Of a stretch of 64,000 nucleotides of DNA, positions 42,660-54,427 are shown in pieces. Below the pieces are notes generated by a model that saw nothing but the letters and a program-made list of their open reading frames with translations, ran no database searches and was not told the DNA's origin. The DNA lies in assembly GCA_905160935.1 (NCBI GenBank), contig CAJHZI010000512.1, positions 664,001 to 728,000 on the forward strand. Direction: 5' to 3'. The stretch's first letter is position 1; each line of letters opens with the position of its first letter. This DNA is from Enchytraeus crypticus. Lineage: Eukaryota > Annelida > Clitellata > Enchytraeida > Enchytraeidae. The position numbers were made by a program, and so were the translations under genes.

Positions 42660-42810
42660 ACGTACACAATAATAAAAGACAGTCTTTATTTATAGACATG
42701 CAAAAACAACAGTTCAATGTGCACAATATATTTTGCAACAGTCTCTATTTACATGCAAATTCAACAGTTCAATGTGCACAATATATTTTGCAACAGTCTC
42801 TATTTACACA
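42660..42810. repeat. 58-bp direct repeat inside the Polinton
   Basis: CAACAGTTCAATGTGCACAA followed by TATATTTTGCAACAGTCTCT occurs twice, about 58 bp apart, near the 3' side of the polymerase region. Confidence 0.7.
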
Positions 42811-43089
42811 CAATATAAAAATTTGCAAATTCATCAATATTTACATTTAAAGCCATCAAAATTTATTTAAATTATTTACAGCGATAAAATATCATCAAAA
42901 GTCTCTATACACATGCAAAAATCAACAGAATCTATAAAGTTCGATTTTTACATCAGTCTGTACAGAAATATATACAATATTGATTCTCTATGTACAATTG
43001 CCTATGTACATTTAAATACAAATTTCCTAACATTAACAAAGATGAAAAGTGCTTCGTGATAGAAAATTCGTACGTCGAACCGGTGCTTG

Positions 43090-46000
43090 TTAGGGATTTA
43101 ATTTTGACATGTGCGTAAGCTAATGTCGTGTATCCGTCAGGGAGAATGTATCGTTTGTCGTCGTAGGGGTTCAGTCCGTCTTTTTTCAATGTTAGAGTTT
43201 GCAGCACATGGTCATTACTGCGAATGCAGCAGAATTCAGCCCTCGTTTTCTTATGCTGCTGACAAATGTCTCGTGCGTTATGTCCTTTTCGCGAAACGAG
43301 TTATGAATTCCTTTCGCAGTGGACTTAACCCCTTGCGGAGTTCGAGACTATACATTTTTGCCCTCAGTCCAACAAACGCGAGTGGTTGCAGCCCTTCACA
43401 CTCGTCTTTGAAAATTTCCAATTTTCTGTCCTTGACTTTACTAAAGCAAGGGTTGGATGGAGGGAAGTTGGATGTGTCCATGTGGTCAACAAAATCTAAC
43501 ATGTCTTTGAACAAGTCGTCCGTTACGGTGTGATAACAGAGCGAGTCGGTATCGGTGAACAAGAGCTGCGCTTTGTTACAGTACCTCGTCTTTATCAAAT
43601 CGTAATGGAATTCAAAAAGGTGTAATTTCGACAAATCGAGAATGCAAGCACCTGTGTACGTCGGTTTATCATAGAGGGCGTGTACCTGTTTCATCTCTCC
43701 GGCTACAAGAGTTTCGTTAATTTTGTTAAAGGAGTGGTAATTTGGTTTGGCTACCAAATTCCTTGCCTGTTTGTCCGATACGCACAACTTTATGTCTGTT
43801 TGTTTTCTCAAATTTTGCATTGTTTTGCCGAAAAGTGCATTGTTTAGAAATTTAAAAACGTTCTTTTCTGATGGTAATTTTGCTTTTTGGCGTTGAATGG
43901 TGTTGAAATGTACGTAGGGTTCGATCTATGCCTTTTGTGTGAAACTCATAACGCGATGTATATGTTTGCAGATCAAAACATTCTGCATAGTACTGAAAAT
44001 TTCTGTAGTGTAGTACATATCGGGACTTTGGCAAGAAATTTGGCACAAACTTTTCAATTTTTGAATCTTGTTTTCCCCCCAATTTTTTCAAAAGTTCCTC
44101 CTGATAATGGGAGTGGGAGGATTCAGGGATGGAAATTCTTTCGGGGGCTAGGGGCAGGTCATTGTGAAGCTCGTGTAGCACGTCGGGGTATTCAAAATCT
44201 ACCTCCAGCATGAAACCTGTATCTGTATCTTCCGGGATCTGCATGAAATCGATGGACCCAATTTCTGCCATAGTTAAAAATTTAAAATTTCCAGTGGGGA
44301 GCGGTTGGGACATGGCCCACCCGTACAGTTTATTTGAATCGTAATATTGGGTGTACGAGTGGGCTACCTAGGGGTCGTAGCTATGTAGATGAGGATTATT
44401 TGCTTCGGTGTACCGATGAGTGATAATCGATACGCCGCCGCGAAGAGCAGACTCAAAAAGGAGGAGATGATCGGGCTTTGTCAAGAACTCGATCTTTGCC
44501 TCGGTCATCTTTAGGCATGCATCAAATGAGAGACCGGGGCTGGTGTAGTAATGGGCGGGGTCGAGAGAGTAATTATTCATCGAAAATTTTCGAAAATTTT
44601 CGAAAGTTTTCGAAGCACGTCAGCGAGCAAAAAGAACGTCCGTGAGCAGGTAGAGGTCATGATACCCTCGCATATCTTGCACATCGAACGATCTCCAAAC
44701 CAACTGAACATGCTCGTAATCTTCTTTCGAACATTCCGATTCGGCGAGTTTACTGTAGAAATTTTGGATTGGGGGAAGTTGTTTTTCGTCAAATTTATTC
44801 CTAGAGCTCATGTACTCGTAGGGATAAACTCCCTTCCTCAAGATAAGGGATCTTTTTGATAGGGTCTGGAATATGACGACGAGTGTGGACAAATTTGGAC
44901 TCGTCTTCTTTCTTGAGGCTTTCGACCAGTGAATCTAGAGAGCCGGGGAGGAATTGGCAGGAATCTAAGATTCTTAGGTTCCCTATTTGGACGGAAATAA
45001 ATTTTCAGAATTGTTAGCTATTACACGAATTTGATCCATTTCGGGTAACGAATCCGTTTGTAAAAATTTCAAAATGTGGTGGATGTCGTAATTTTTGGAA
45101 TTGTGGAAGATGACCGGGATAAAGTATCTATCTCATCTACTCATCCTTTTCGTCCGCATTCTCATCTACATAACAACCTTTCCCAGGTATTTCCTCAACA
45201 TATATTTCATTCTTTGTATTCTTATTTTTCTTGTCCCAACCCCTCGAGTTAAATTTCCGGGGTTTTAATTTTAGATTGCAGCTGTTGCAACAAGCTGCGA
45301 TGAAATCGCCAGTAATGTGATCGTGATGCCTGACCTTCCGTACAAATGGTTTTCTGCAGAAGGTGCAGACATCAGAGTTACGATACTGTCGAACTTCATC
45401 TTTGATCATTATTTTCATGGGGACAACTTCTTTTAGTAAATTATAAACTTCTTCATCGATCTCATGCAGCGTGGCGTAAAACTTTTCCATCACGTTTGCA
45501 CCGCTGTACGTGTATGCTTTTTTATATGATACATTTTTGTACCAGCATACACGTACGATGCAAAAGCCGCTGGGTGTATGTACTTCGTCGTTTTCTGAAA
45601 TGAACGATTCAAAATAGCAGTAGAGGACAAAAGGGACTTCGAATTGTTGTGGATATATTTGAATTTCAATATGTTGGGCGGGTCACGGTCCGTGGACTGT
45701 TTAATCATATCCTCAACGAGACGACGTTCAGAGCCTTCTAGCTCAAGCAACCTATCAGCAAGATCGTCCAGACTAGAATAAAAAAGTTCTAATTCTTTAT
45801 CTTTAGCCTCTAACTGCAACTTGCTGAGAGGTAAGGTACTAGCTAGTGTAAGTTTCGTACCGCAGTCTCGTTGATGAGCGATTTGGAGTTTTTCGGAAGC
45901 AAATCGGTGGAGGCAGTACCTACAGGGAAAGATTTTATGCTGACGATTTTTGACGTCGAAAAGTAGTCTACCTAAATTTTCTATTAAAACATAATGCCTG

Positions 46001-46840
46001 ATTTGATTACCCTGTTTGTCTGCACCGGTTAAAAGAAGAAGGTTGACATGGTGTGGACGGTCTTGGTGTTTGGACATGTGTATTGATAGCAGTGTTGGGT
46101 CATATATTTCTTCATCAATATCGACATAACTAAGGACACCTATGCTTATATCAGGATTTTGGTTTTCGAATTTGGAGATTTGGTCGATACGGAGAGGGAA
46201 CTGGATGCCGGTGATATTAAATTTGTGGAGATGAGAGTAATAATGGTATGGACGGCCGGGGTGGTCAATTTTTTATTTTGCATTTTGTACTCGGGGATGA
46301 CATATACCGCAGCGGCTAGACAATGCAAAAAGCACTTTTCATCTTTGCTGTGAATATTGATGATGGCTTTTTTATTAGCAATAAATAATTGCGTTAAAAA
46401 ACGCAAGGAGTCCGCAATAGGATCGTATGATGCCACTCTAAGAGTGACATCATCGACATTTTCTAATAGCGAACCTGACCCCATCGAACAGAACTTCTCC
46501 AGCGTTTCGTTCAACTTGTTGACGGCTTCGGTCATCCGTTCATCGTTTTCCGATGGATGCAGGAGTCTCTCAACATCCGATCTGAAACACGCTTTTGTAG
46601 TTGACTCTGCACCTTCGCCTATTGTACGATGAAGGTTGATGTTGCTGGAGAGATAATATTTGATGGGGCTGCAAAATATATTAAATATAGTCCCCCATCT
46701 ATTTACAATAAAATATTCACTCCACCTAGCTAATAAGTAGTATAACATAACAACAGTAATATAACAAACTTTAGCGCCATCTGATGAATTTCTAATGAGA
46801 AAGAACTCTCTCCACCTAGCGAATAAGTAATATAGCATAT
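43090..46840 (-). pseudogene. Protein-primed DNA polymerase B region of the Polinton, broken
   Basis: Separate open stretches on the minus strand resemble the family-B polymerase of Polintons. The catalytic motif TDTDSL and the stretch LQPLAFVGLRAKMYSL lie near 43.4-43.6 kb, GYHDLYLLTDV near 44.7 kb, a zinc-binding CTFCRKPFV..HHDHITGDF block near 45.3 kb, CRYCLHRFASEKLQ near 45.9 kb, and CFLHCLAAAVY near 46.3 kb. The 3' end near 43.1 kb has LNPYDDKRYIL, another family hallmark. The order matches the family. The reading frame is broken at about six or more points, so no working polymerase is expected. Confidence 0.8.
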
Positions 46841-47594
46841 CTATTTAACAAACTTTAGCACCATCTGTTCAATTTCTAATAAGAACGAATTTGTAATGTC
46901 ATCTGTTACAATAGTAAAAATTAAACATACCCATGGCTGGCTAAATCTTGGTGCAATAATTCAGCGATTCTCAGACGCCTAGCTTCTAATTCCTCTCTTA
47001 GCCCTTCATGTTGGTCGAAGGTAGATAGAGAGTAGCTTGGAAAAACTGGAATTGGTGCTAATGGTCCACTTCCTCCTCCTCGCTGCGTCTTTTTCTTTTG
47101 GCATGACTTGCACACAGTGGAACCAGGCAGGAAACATTCTTCTCGCAATCTGCGTTTGCACGTACCGGTACATCGTACCTTCGTGGCGCATTCGACGCAG
47201 ATAGAATTTGCAGGGGGTAATTCAACAATGTCACAGTCACCTGTATGAATATAAATTTTAAAATTATTTGCAGAAAATACACTACTAATTTTATAATGAG
47301 TAAATATGTAAAATTATGCACCTTACAATGATATATTAGTCAGAATTAAAAATTTTACTAGATAGAGAGAGTACTATATTATATAAATTACTTACGACAT
47401 ATGTTTCGTTTAGCTCCTGAAGGACCAGCCATTGGTAAAGCTGAATGTTTCTGAGTACCTGCAACAAATATACAAGTATAAATTTATTATTTTCAAATAA
47501 AATATATTTTCTATAAATTTATATATTCTATACTTATGGTAAGTTTTAGCACCAATCTACAGCAAGCTTGAATAAAAAATTAGCCTTTCATCAT

Positions 47595-47675
47595 TACTTG
47601 ACCGAGCTGGGCTTTGAACTCAGATCAGGTGCATAAGAGGCGAACGTTCTAACCGTTACACCATTACCCACCCAG
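47595..47675 (-). tRNA. tRNA-like sequence (pseudo-tRNA or SINE head)
   Basis: On the minus strand: GGTAATGGTGTAACGGTTAG resembles an A box, and GAGTTCAAAGCCC about 40 bases later resembles a B box. A clean acceptor stem and a 7-base anticodon loop are not obtained, so a functional tRNA is unlikely. It lies between exon-like segments of the candidate gene. Confidence 0.4.
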
Positions 47676-47721
47676 TATAAAGTATACATTTTTAAACAAT
47701 GTTCAATGCACATTCTTCCTA

Positions 47722-47860
47722 AGAGAGAGAGAGAGCGAGAGAGATAGAGAGAGATAGAGAGATAGAGATAGAGAGAGAGAGAGAGAGATAGAGAGATAGA
47801 AAGAGAGACAGAGAGACAGAAAGAGAAAGAGAGAGAGAGACAGAGAGGGAAAGAGATAGG
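47722..47860. repeat. GA-rich microsatellite inside the Polinton
   Basis: GAGAGA with GATAGA and GACAGA variants over about 140 bp. The SLSLYLSL frames on the minus strand are artefacts. Confidence 0.9.
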
Positions 47861-48638
47861 AGATAAGAGATGGATAGATATATAGTGAGAGACAGTGTAG
47901 GAACTGTAGATGAGCCATAAATTGCATAGAAACAATGTAGGCCTATAAAATGCGATATTCTAGAAAATGAATTATACGCTTATAGACCTATTTAGAGGTA
48001 CAGATCAATTTTAATAATTATATATATCATAATTCGATGTTATTATTATAATAGTACATATATAATAAGGCATATAAAATAATTTCCTATTTTTAGCAAC
48101 ATTTCAACAAGTCATAGAAATATTTCTGCACTCAGCAGTTAGACTTTGTTATAAACAGTCGAGAGAGGGTGGGAATTGAGAGGGGCAAAATATATACAAT
48201 ATTCAACGACTGACATGGTTAAATGCAATATGGGCAGTGTCTGGTTACAATCTGTGATAGGATGGTCGTAATGAAACATTATTGATAATGTATTCGCTCT
48301 GAGAAAGAGATAAAGGGAAGCTCTCTACAAATTGTGCTGTGAGGTAGATTTTCTATACAGTAATGAAAATGCAGTCCAAATGTGCATAAAATAAATAATT
48401 CTTATAAATATAATTTTAAAATATCGTAGAATATGAGTACTTACAATGAGTGTAGTCTTTATTAATGAAATCAATCAGATTAATTCCTTCTAGAATGCTA
48501 TCGTCATCGCATGCGTTCGAACTTGCAGAAATTAAGTTTTCTTCACTAACTGTAAGTAATAGAAAATAGAAATAGGTGCACATTATTCTGATTGAAAAAT
48601 ACTATATGTCCATTAACTATTTTAAAAGATATAAATGT

Positions 48639-48639
<1 letters not shown>

Positions 48640-48715
<76 letters not shown>
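48640..48715. repeat. TA microsatellite inside the Polinton
   Basis: A pure TA run of about 75 bp. Confidence 0.95.
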
Positions 48716-48716
<1 letters not shown>

Positions 48717-49203
48717 CTTCTTCTTCAGTGCACTGTCAAGTGACAGGTTCGCGGTGAAAATACCCAAAGTCTGCCTGCTTACTCCATAAGAGCACTCCAT
48801 AGATCAACAAATCCATTCGCAAAAGTTTATACCTTATCCATACCTTATGTAGTCTATAGCTTGCAAATAATATGACTACTGAGGCGGACTCCCGCTACAT
48901 TCCACAGTTCTATATCGGATTAATTTCATTTAATCAGGGGAGTTTATATTTTATAACTATAGAAAGCAATATTCATTATAGATAGAGGCCTACTGAGTCA
49001 AATGTATCTTAGCTCTGTTTAAACATTGGAAAGCTCTTTATTGAGTTATATAATTCTAGAAGATAAAGTTAATTACTTACATCGCATAATGTCATGCTCC
49101 TGATCTAAAATATCCATTAAGCTGGGATCAACGATCATCTCCTCAGCTTGATCCGGTGTTGAGTTATCCACAGTTTGATGGTTGTTAGGAAGGGGCTAAA
49201 ATA

Positions 49204-49245
49204 CACACGTGATCATTAATACTAAAATATTAATGATCACGTGTG
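49204..49245. repeat. Perfect inverted repeat (18-bp arms) inside the Polinton
   Basis: CACACGTGATCATTAATA (49204-49221), spacer CTAAAA, then the exact complement (49228-49245). It lies just beyond one of the exon-like segments of the candidate gene. Confidence 0.85.
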
Positions 49246-50374
49246 CAAAGTATTTGTAAAATATGCATTTGTCTGCAGTAAAGGACCATACTGGTGGCAA
49301 CTAATTTAAAGAATTTTAAAATATATTACTGCTTTCCACATTGTCTATTTTGAAATACCATGTATAAATTAAATGGAGGAATTTGAAATATAGTAGATAT
49401 AATAGATGTAGATATCAGCGAGAGGGTAATGAGATGTATCTTAGTCCTGGTGAGGCCATATAGTAGTGACTTCCTTATAGTATAAAAATATACTTATTCT
49501 ATGTAAAATTAGAGAGAATCTTTTGCCATAGTGCAGAATGTTAAAAATAATAGCTCAAGAATTTTGAGTCTTAGAGGTATGAAAGAAACAGATCGAAATA
49601 GGTATATAAATTAATGTTGTATAAGTAATTTGTATAAATTAATCTCTACATTAAATAAAATAGAATTCTAACCTGTGCTATAGGATTCTTTATCAAGTCA
49701 TCATCAGAGACACTCTTAATCTCTATCAATTTGCAAGCAGCCATTGTTGCTATGTTAAACGTAGTAGGAACTGAAGCTTAGATGTTGCTCGTTTCAACTC
49801 AACTGTGCGAATGAAATGTAGTCAGAATTTGCTGACATCAATTATATTCTTTTTCTTTTTATACTCGTAGAAACTTAAAATGTGCTGAGGAGATGAATCA
49901 TCGTTCTGATTTCAGCAGACTAAATGCTGCGCAATAAGATATTGCGCAATAAAGTTTCAATACGGGTCATGAATCATCGTAACGGTGTGATCTTAACTGA
50001 CCACACTGTCGAGTAACTGCGCAATTGATTAACTGCACAGTTACTTTGTTAACTCCTCGCTCAAGCAGGTTGTCGTTCAGTCATCAAAATATTTGCTGTG
50101 TAATGCGATGAGATAGTTACGATGAGTAAGTTACAGGCGAGTTAAGACATGCCAAGTTTTCAAAATCAACTCGTCGAAGGTTAGCTGTCAAAGTCACACG
50201 TGCGTAGGCCGCAGAAGCTCGTCATCGTCCGAAGCAGCTAACAGTGCGTCACATAGGTCAGTCTCTGCGGCGCCGTCCGAAGCAGCTGTTATTGCGCAGT
50301 ATAGGCTCTGCGCCGCTTTCTTAGGCTATCTAACCTAGGCTTAGGCCATAGAAGCTGTTAGCCCGCCGCTGCCC

Positions 50375-51467
50375 GCCGCTGCCCACAGCCACATGCAACA
50401 GCGTTATTGCGCAGTATAGGCCAGTGTGTCCCTCCTTATTAGGTTGCTTGAGTCATCTGATAGTGCGCCATCACTAGCTTTTAGGCTGCACACCACAGCT
50501 GTCATTGCGCAGGTCATCTTATAAATTTCAAATTGATAAAAACTTAACTTTTTATAGTTAAAGTTGATAAAAGGATGACATGATAAATTTAAAGTTGATA
50601 ACAAATTAATGTGTTAAAGTTGCAGTTGATAAAAAAGATTTCTTGATAATTTTTAAATTGATAAAAAATTAACCTTTTAAAGTTAAAGTTGATAAAAGAG
50701 ATGCCTTGGTATATTTAAAGTTGATAAAAGTATGTCTTCACGATAATAAATTTTATAAAAACTTAACTTGTTAAAGTCAAAAGTTGATAAAAACATGACT
50801 TGGTAAAGTTAATGTTGATAGAAATACGCCTTTATCAAGTTAAAGTTGATAAAGATGCCTTGTCGGAAAAGTGCTTACTGTTTATAAACATGTAGTTTTA
50901 GCACTTAACCTGAAAAGTGTTTACAATTTGCATACATCATAAGAACAGTTGCAGTACATACAGACAACGTACGCATCTATTGCATATTTTTAAACGCTGC
51001 GCAATATGTAGGACATATGACTTAGAATAAACGATTTCACCACAATGTGTAATTTCAGACTTGACTATACGTGTGCGACTGCGTAATAAGTTTGTTTTGA
51101 AACTCTAGAACATTCTCTAACCGCGTCAAGGCGTCGTAGCTGCACGCCATCTGTTTTTCATCAAGTTGAACCGTTGAGACCGCAGACTTGTCTAGACAGG
51201 CCGCCAGCCGACGCCCCCCGCCCGCCGCCGCCGCAGCTGTTTTTGCGCAGTATAGGCTCTGCGCCGCTTTCTTAGGCTATCCAACCTAGGCTTAGACCAC
51301 AGAAGCTGTTAGCCTACCGCTGCCCGCCGCCCGCTCGCAGCAGCTGCGAGCAGCTGCTGGGCTATAGGCTTGCAGCTGCTAGGCTAATAGGCTAACAGCT
51401 GCTAGCCTATAGGCTAATAGGCTAAACCGTAGCTGGGCAGTCGCAGTAACGGCCATTGATACCTACT
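50375..51467. repeat. Right terminal inverted repeat of the Polinton
   Basis: It pairs with 37964-39055, with scattered single-base differences and short gaps. The block GCGCAGTATAGGCTCTGCGC followed by CGCTTTCTTAGGC occurs here at about 51246 and again just inside the TIR at about 50293, so part of the terminal sequence is repeated subterminally. Confidence 0.85.
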
Positions 51468-51473
51468 TCCTAT

Positions 51474-51982
51474 GCCAATAAATAGCCCAACGAGTGATAA
51501 AAACTTACTTTGAACTTCTTGAGAGAGACTAAATATGCACTTTTTACACAATTATTATGTAGAAAGCTAAACTGACATTGTCGCGAAGTGATAATCTGTG
51601 ATGCTATTTATCACGTTTAATGACAAAAATAGGCTTCTAAAATCATATACGCTTCTTAACCAATAGACAAACAAATAAACCATGTTTACAGTCCTGTGAA
51701 TGTCCGCGATTTTATTTTTTGGTCAGTTCTATCGGGAAATACGGTTCGGTACACGTACGAAAATGCTTATTAATTAATCATTCAATAAGAATTCAGCGTC
51801 CAGTTCCTCGCCACTGGGAAATGTCAGGGACTTCCCTTGCAGACTTTGTACAAACATACGCAAAAATACCACACCATGGCGACTGAATATACAAAGACCA
51901 CGTTAGAAAGCGAGATCAAAACAGTGGAAGTCCAAGATCCAATGCAAGCGGGTCAAAATTTAGACATACGCGGTAATAAATG
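51474..51982. other. Remainder of the ancestral G5-G6 spacer between the two insertions
   Basis: 51720-51976 continues the path broken at 37963, matching the spacer upstream of G3 (GGTCAGTTCTA.. at 51721 and 21983). It includes an antisense LINE tail at 51765-51976 (AATAAGAATTCAGCGTCC onward), which resumes at 56612 after the younger LINE. No gene is seen. Confidence 0.6.
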
Positions 51983-51991
51983 TAAACAAAC

Positions 51992-52492
51992 ATGGCGTCC
52001 GATAGGTGCGTAAAAATTAATGCGTTGCTATGTTTTGCAATTAATGCCTATAAAAGACACCCACAGAGGTTAATTAAGTCAATGATAAGTGACTTTTACA
52101 GCACAGACTGTATAGGCAATGCGAAAGACCTGCTAATTGCGGATATTGAGGCGTTGCAACTGGATAATTTTAAACCTCCTCCGAATCGAAGAGAAAAGGG
52201 CGGCAGAGACAATAAAGCCAGACAGGAAGTGGACGATATATTATTAGCTCTAACATTCGTCGATGAGAACGCTTGCTTCGCTCAGCTACCGCGTTATTCG
52301 GTGGACAACATGGGGGACATCCCCATAATGAGAATGGAAAATGGAGAATTTGCCTTGCTTATGGCAAAATTGAACAATATCGAGGATAATTTGTCCATGT
52401 TAAAATTAGCATATGCTAATGAGGAAGCAGCTAGATCGCAAAGCTCAAAGGAGCTGGCTCGTATCAGCTCTATTGTTGATTTGATCAACTAA
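51992..52492 (+). pseudogene. LINE ORF1, first part (166 aa)
   Basis: It starts MASDRCVKINALLCFAINAY just inside the 5' end of the LINE. The protein has a basic stretch (PPPNRREKGGRDNKARQ) and, near its C-terminus, a helical charged region (FALLMAKLNNIEDNLSMLKL) that may be a short coiled coil. It ends DLIN and a TAA at 52490-52492. In the +1 frame the sequence stays open from about 52480 into the next segment, so one frameshift probably separates two parts of one ORF1. It has no recognisable nucleic-acid-binding fingers. Confidence 0.6.
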
Positions 52493-52650
52493 CCGGCCAG
52501 TTTGCACGTGTATCTGATCAGTCACGTGCACAAGCAGTCAATTGTTCACTAGTACCACCTGGTCAAGCAGCTGATCCGTCGCTACTTACAGCAGGTTCTA
52601 ACAACCCGTCCACTCGTCACCCCCCTACTAGTCGTGCCACTCTCCAGTCT

Positions 52651-53289
52651 ATGGACTACGACACAGCTGACTGCGAGTCAGAAGGAGGTACGTGGCACAA
52701 GGCAGCAGCCCGTAAGAAGCGCAGGGCTACCGAGGCCCAGCTGTCGCCTCCCACTCCAAACGTAAATAATCCAACAATAAACAAATCAACTGGAAGTAAG
52801 CAGCTTTGGAGCGATCGAGTAGCCAATTCACCGGTCATTAAACAACAACCGCTTAAGAAAAAGTTCGTCAAGATCATTGGCAAGTCAGCACAGCCGTCAG
52901 ACAACAGCGATCACTCAATAGCAAGGGTTAAATCTGCTAAGCCATATATTAAGAAAAGAGTTCTCGGAATCTATAACGTGGATAGTACTGAAACCGTATC
53001 GTCACTGGAAGCTTCAATAGCTGAAGCCTGTGGTTGTAATCCTATCTCCTGTTTCCAGTTGAAATCAAGGGACGAAAATTCAAATGCATTCCGTGTATGC
53101 ATTAACGACAATATTACAGAAAAGTTTCTCAACTCCACACAGCTTTGGGCTAGCGGTATAGTCATTAAGCCATGGGTCTTCAAACCGAAGGAAACCACCC
53201 AAGCAGCTGCAGCTGCTACCAAGGATGCTACTGCTGCTGCTATGGTTACCGATAACGCAGCAACTGGTATTGCCACTAGTTCTAATTAA
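52651..53289 (+). pseudogene. LINE ORF1, second part (212 aa)
   Basis: The frame is open upstream of the ATG at 52651 as far as about 52480. The protein is basic (AARKKRRATEAQL), then has KKKFVKIIGKSAQPSD and a fold-like region (IKKRVLGIYNVDSTETVSSL, CFQLKSRDENSNAFRVCIND) that resembles an RRM-like or esterase-free ORF1 module, and finishes with an Ala/Thr-rich tail. The stop at 53287-53289 is 3 bp before the endonuclease ATG. The ORF1 type is not certain. Confidence 0.55.
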
Positions 53290-53292
53290 GAG

Positions 53293-54339
53293 ATGGCGAA
53301 TTCGGACTCACTTTCTGATTCGCAAAGGCTATCTGTTATAACTTACAATATGCATGGTTTTAACCAAGGATGTACATTATTGCAAGAGTTGTGCAATTCT
53401 AATTTATATGATGTGATATTTGTTCAGGAGACATGGCTAGCTCCTAGCCAGATGTATAAAATTTTAAATTTTAATCACAATTATGTTGGATTTGGAATCT
53501 CCGCCATGGAGCAAACAGTTGAAAAAGGTATTTTAAAAGGGAGACCCTGGGGTGGCACAGCTACTTTAGTAAAGGAAAGTCTAGTCAAACTGAGTAGTGA
53601 GATCAATACGTTTGATAGAGTTGTATCTTTAACTATAGGAGATTTGTTGTGTATAAATGTATATTTACCATGCAGTGATGGTTCAGACAATAGTATAAAT
53701 GAGCTAAACGAAATTCTGGCAAATGTCAGTACCATCATTGAGGAATCGGAGGCTCAATATTATATATTTGGAGGTGACTTTAACGCAGACTTGCAAAGCA
53801 GCTCTGCACATGCATCAGTAATTAATGCCTTTATGGACATCTATAAAATTAAAACGTTAGTTTTTGATGCTCACAGTAATGATATGACTTATACCTTTTC
53901 AAACAGCAAATTAAATCATTATAGTCTAATTGATTATGTCTGTATATCTGAGTGTATATCTACTTGTATAGCCACTTATAACATAGTGGACCATGCTTTA
54001 AATCATTCTGATCATTTGCCTGTAGCTGCTGTGTTAAATATGCCGTCACACACTAAGTATTGCTCAGCTGTAGTAGCAGGGCGCCCTGTGCATCATGTGG
54101 ATTCACCTAATGCTCATAAGAAGAGAATACTGAGATGGGATAAAAGTAACCTTAGTAATTACTACGATATGACTAGACAGTTGTATCCTGTATATGATGC
54201 TATTGTTAGTACTTTGTCTGTTTGTGAATGCTTGTCTAAACTGCAAATAGAAGAGTATTATTCAGCTACTGTGCATGCAATGCTGCCAGCATCTGAGCAA
54301 TGTATATTTTCTATCCCACAAAACACCCTGAAACATTAA
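53293..54339 (+). pseudogene. LINE ORF2, AP-type endonuclease part (348 aa)
   Basis: This is an exonuclease-endonuclease-phosphatase fold. VITYNMHGFNQG holds the N-terminal Asn, DVIFVQETWL the metal-binding Glu, YYIFGGDFNADL the GDFN motif, SLIDYVCIS the catalytic Asp region, and NHSDHLPVAAVL the terminal SDH His. All active-site motifs are visible, so this domain is well preserved. The frame closes with a TAA at 54337-54339, ahead of the reverse transcriptase, where the family has one continuous ORF2; a stop and a frame change separate the two. Confidence 0.85.
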
Positions 54340-54427
54340 TGGAGCAGTGATTTATCATTATTAAAATCAAAATCTTGCAATTCCCATAAAGTATAACTAG
54401 ATAACTAGCAAGCCTTTACATGGTAAT

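Larger units (their letters stand above)
46921..49745 (-). other. Candidate small spliced gene with a Cys-rich region, inside the Polinton
   Basis: The last segment (about 46921-47240) is open to a stop and holds a Cys-rich block: CVECATKVRCTGTCKRRLRE, then a further Cys and CKSCQKKK, a likely zinc-binding pattern. It ends in a charged stretch, LREELEARRLRIAELLHQDL. To its right, at about 47.4, 48.5, 49.1 and 49.7 kb, are short open stretches bordered by AG and GT signals; the rightmost starts with an ATG near 49745 (MAACKLIEIKSVSDDDLIKN). Several are acidic. I have not assembled a product. It may be an accessory gene of the element or a captured host gene. I do not recognise it, and transcript evidence would be needed to confirm splicing. 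Confidence 0.45.
37964..51467. mobile_element. Polinton/Maverick-like element, broken
   Basis: The 13,504-bp fossil begins AGTAGGTATCAATGGCC and ends with the complement (...CCTACT), so it has the AG...CT ends of Polintons. The flanking hexamers GCCTAT (37958-37963) and TCCTAT (51468-51473) agree at five of six positions, fitting the 6-bp target duplication of the family. Terminal inverted repeats are about 1.09 kb. Between them are tandem repeats, a protein-primed DNA polymerase B region and a candidate small spliced gene. I found no retroviral-type integrase, packaging ATPase, protease or capsid gene. The polymerase region is interrupted at about six or more places. The TIR arms differ by only a few percent, so the insertion is fairly young. 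The element lies in what was the G5-G6 spacer. Confidence 0.8.

Noticed and set aside
45137-45493. A separate HNH-type endonuclease gene
   Set aside because: The CxxC..HHDHITG..CC..C block is a known part of Polinton-type polymerase proteins and is in the right order there.
47595-47675. A functional tRNA gene
   Set aside because: A- and B-box-like words exist, but stems do not form a proper cloverleaf and no sound anticodon loop is seen.
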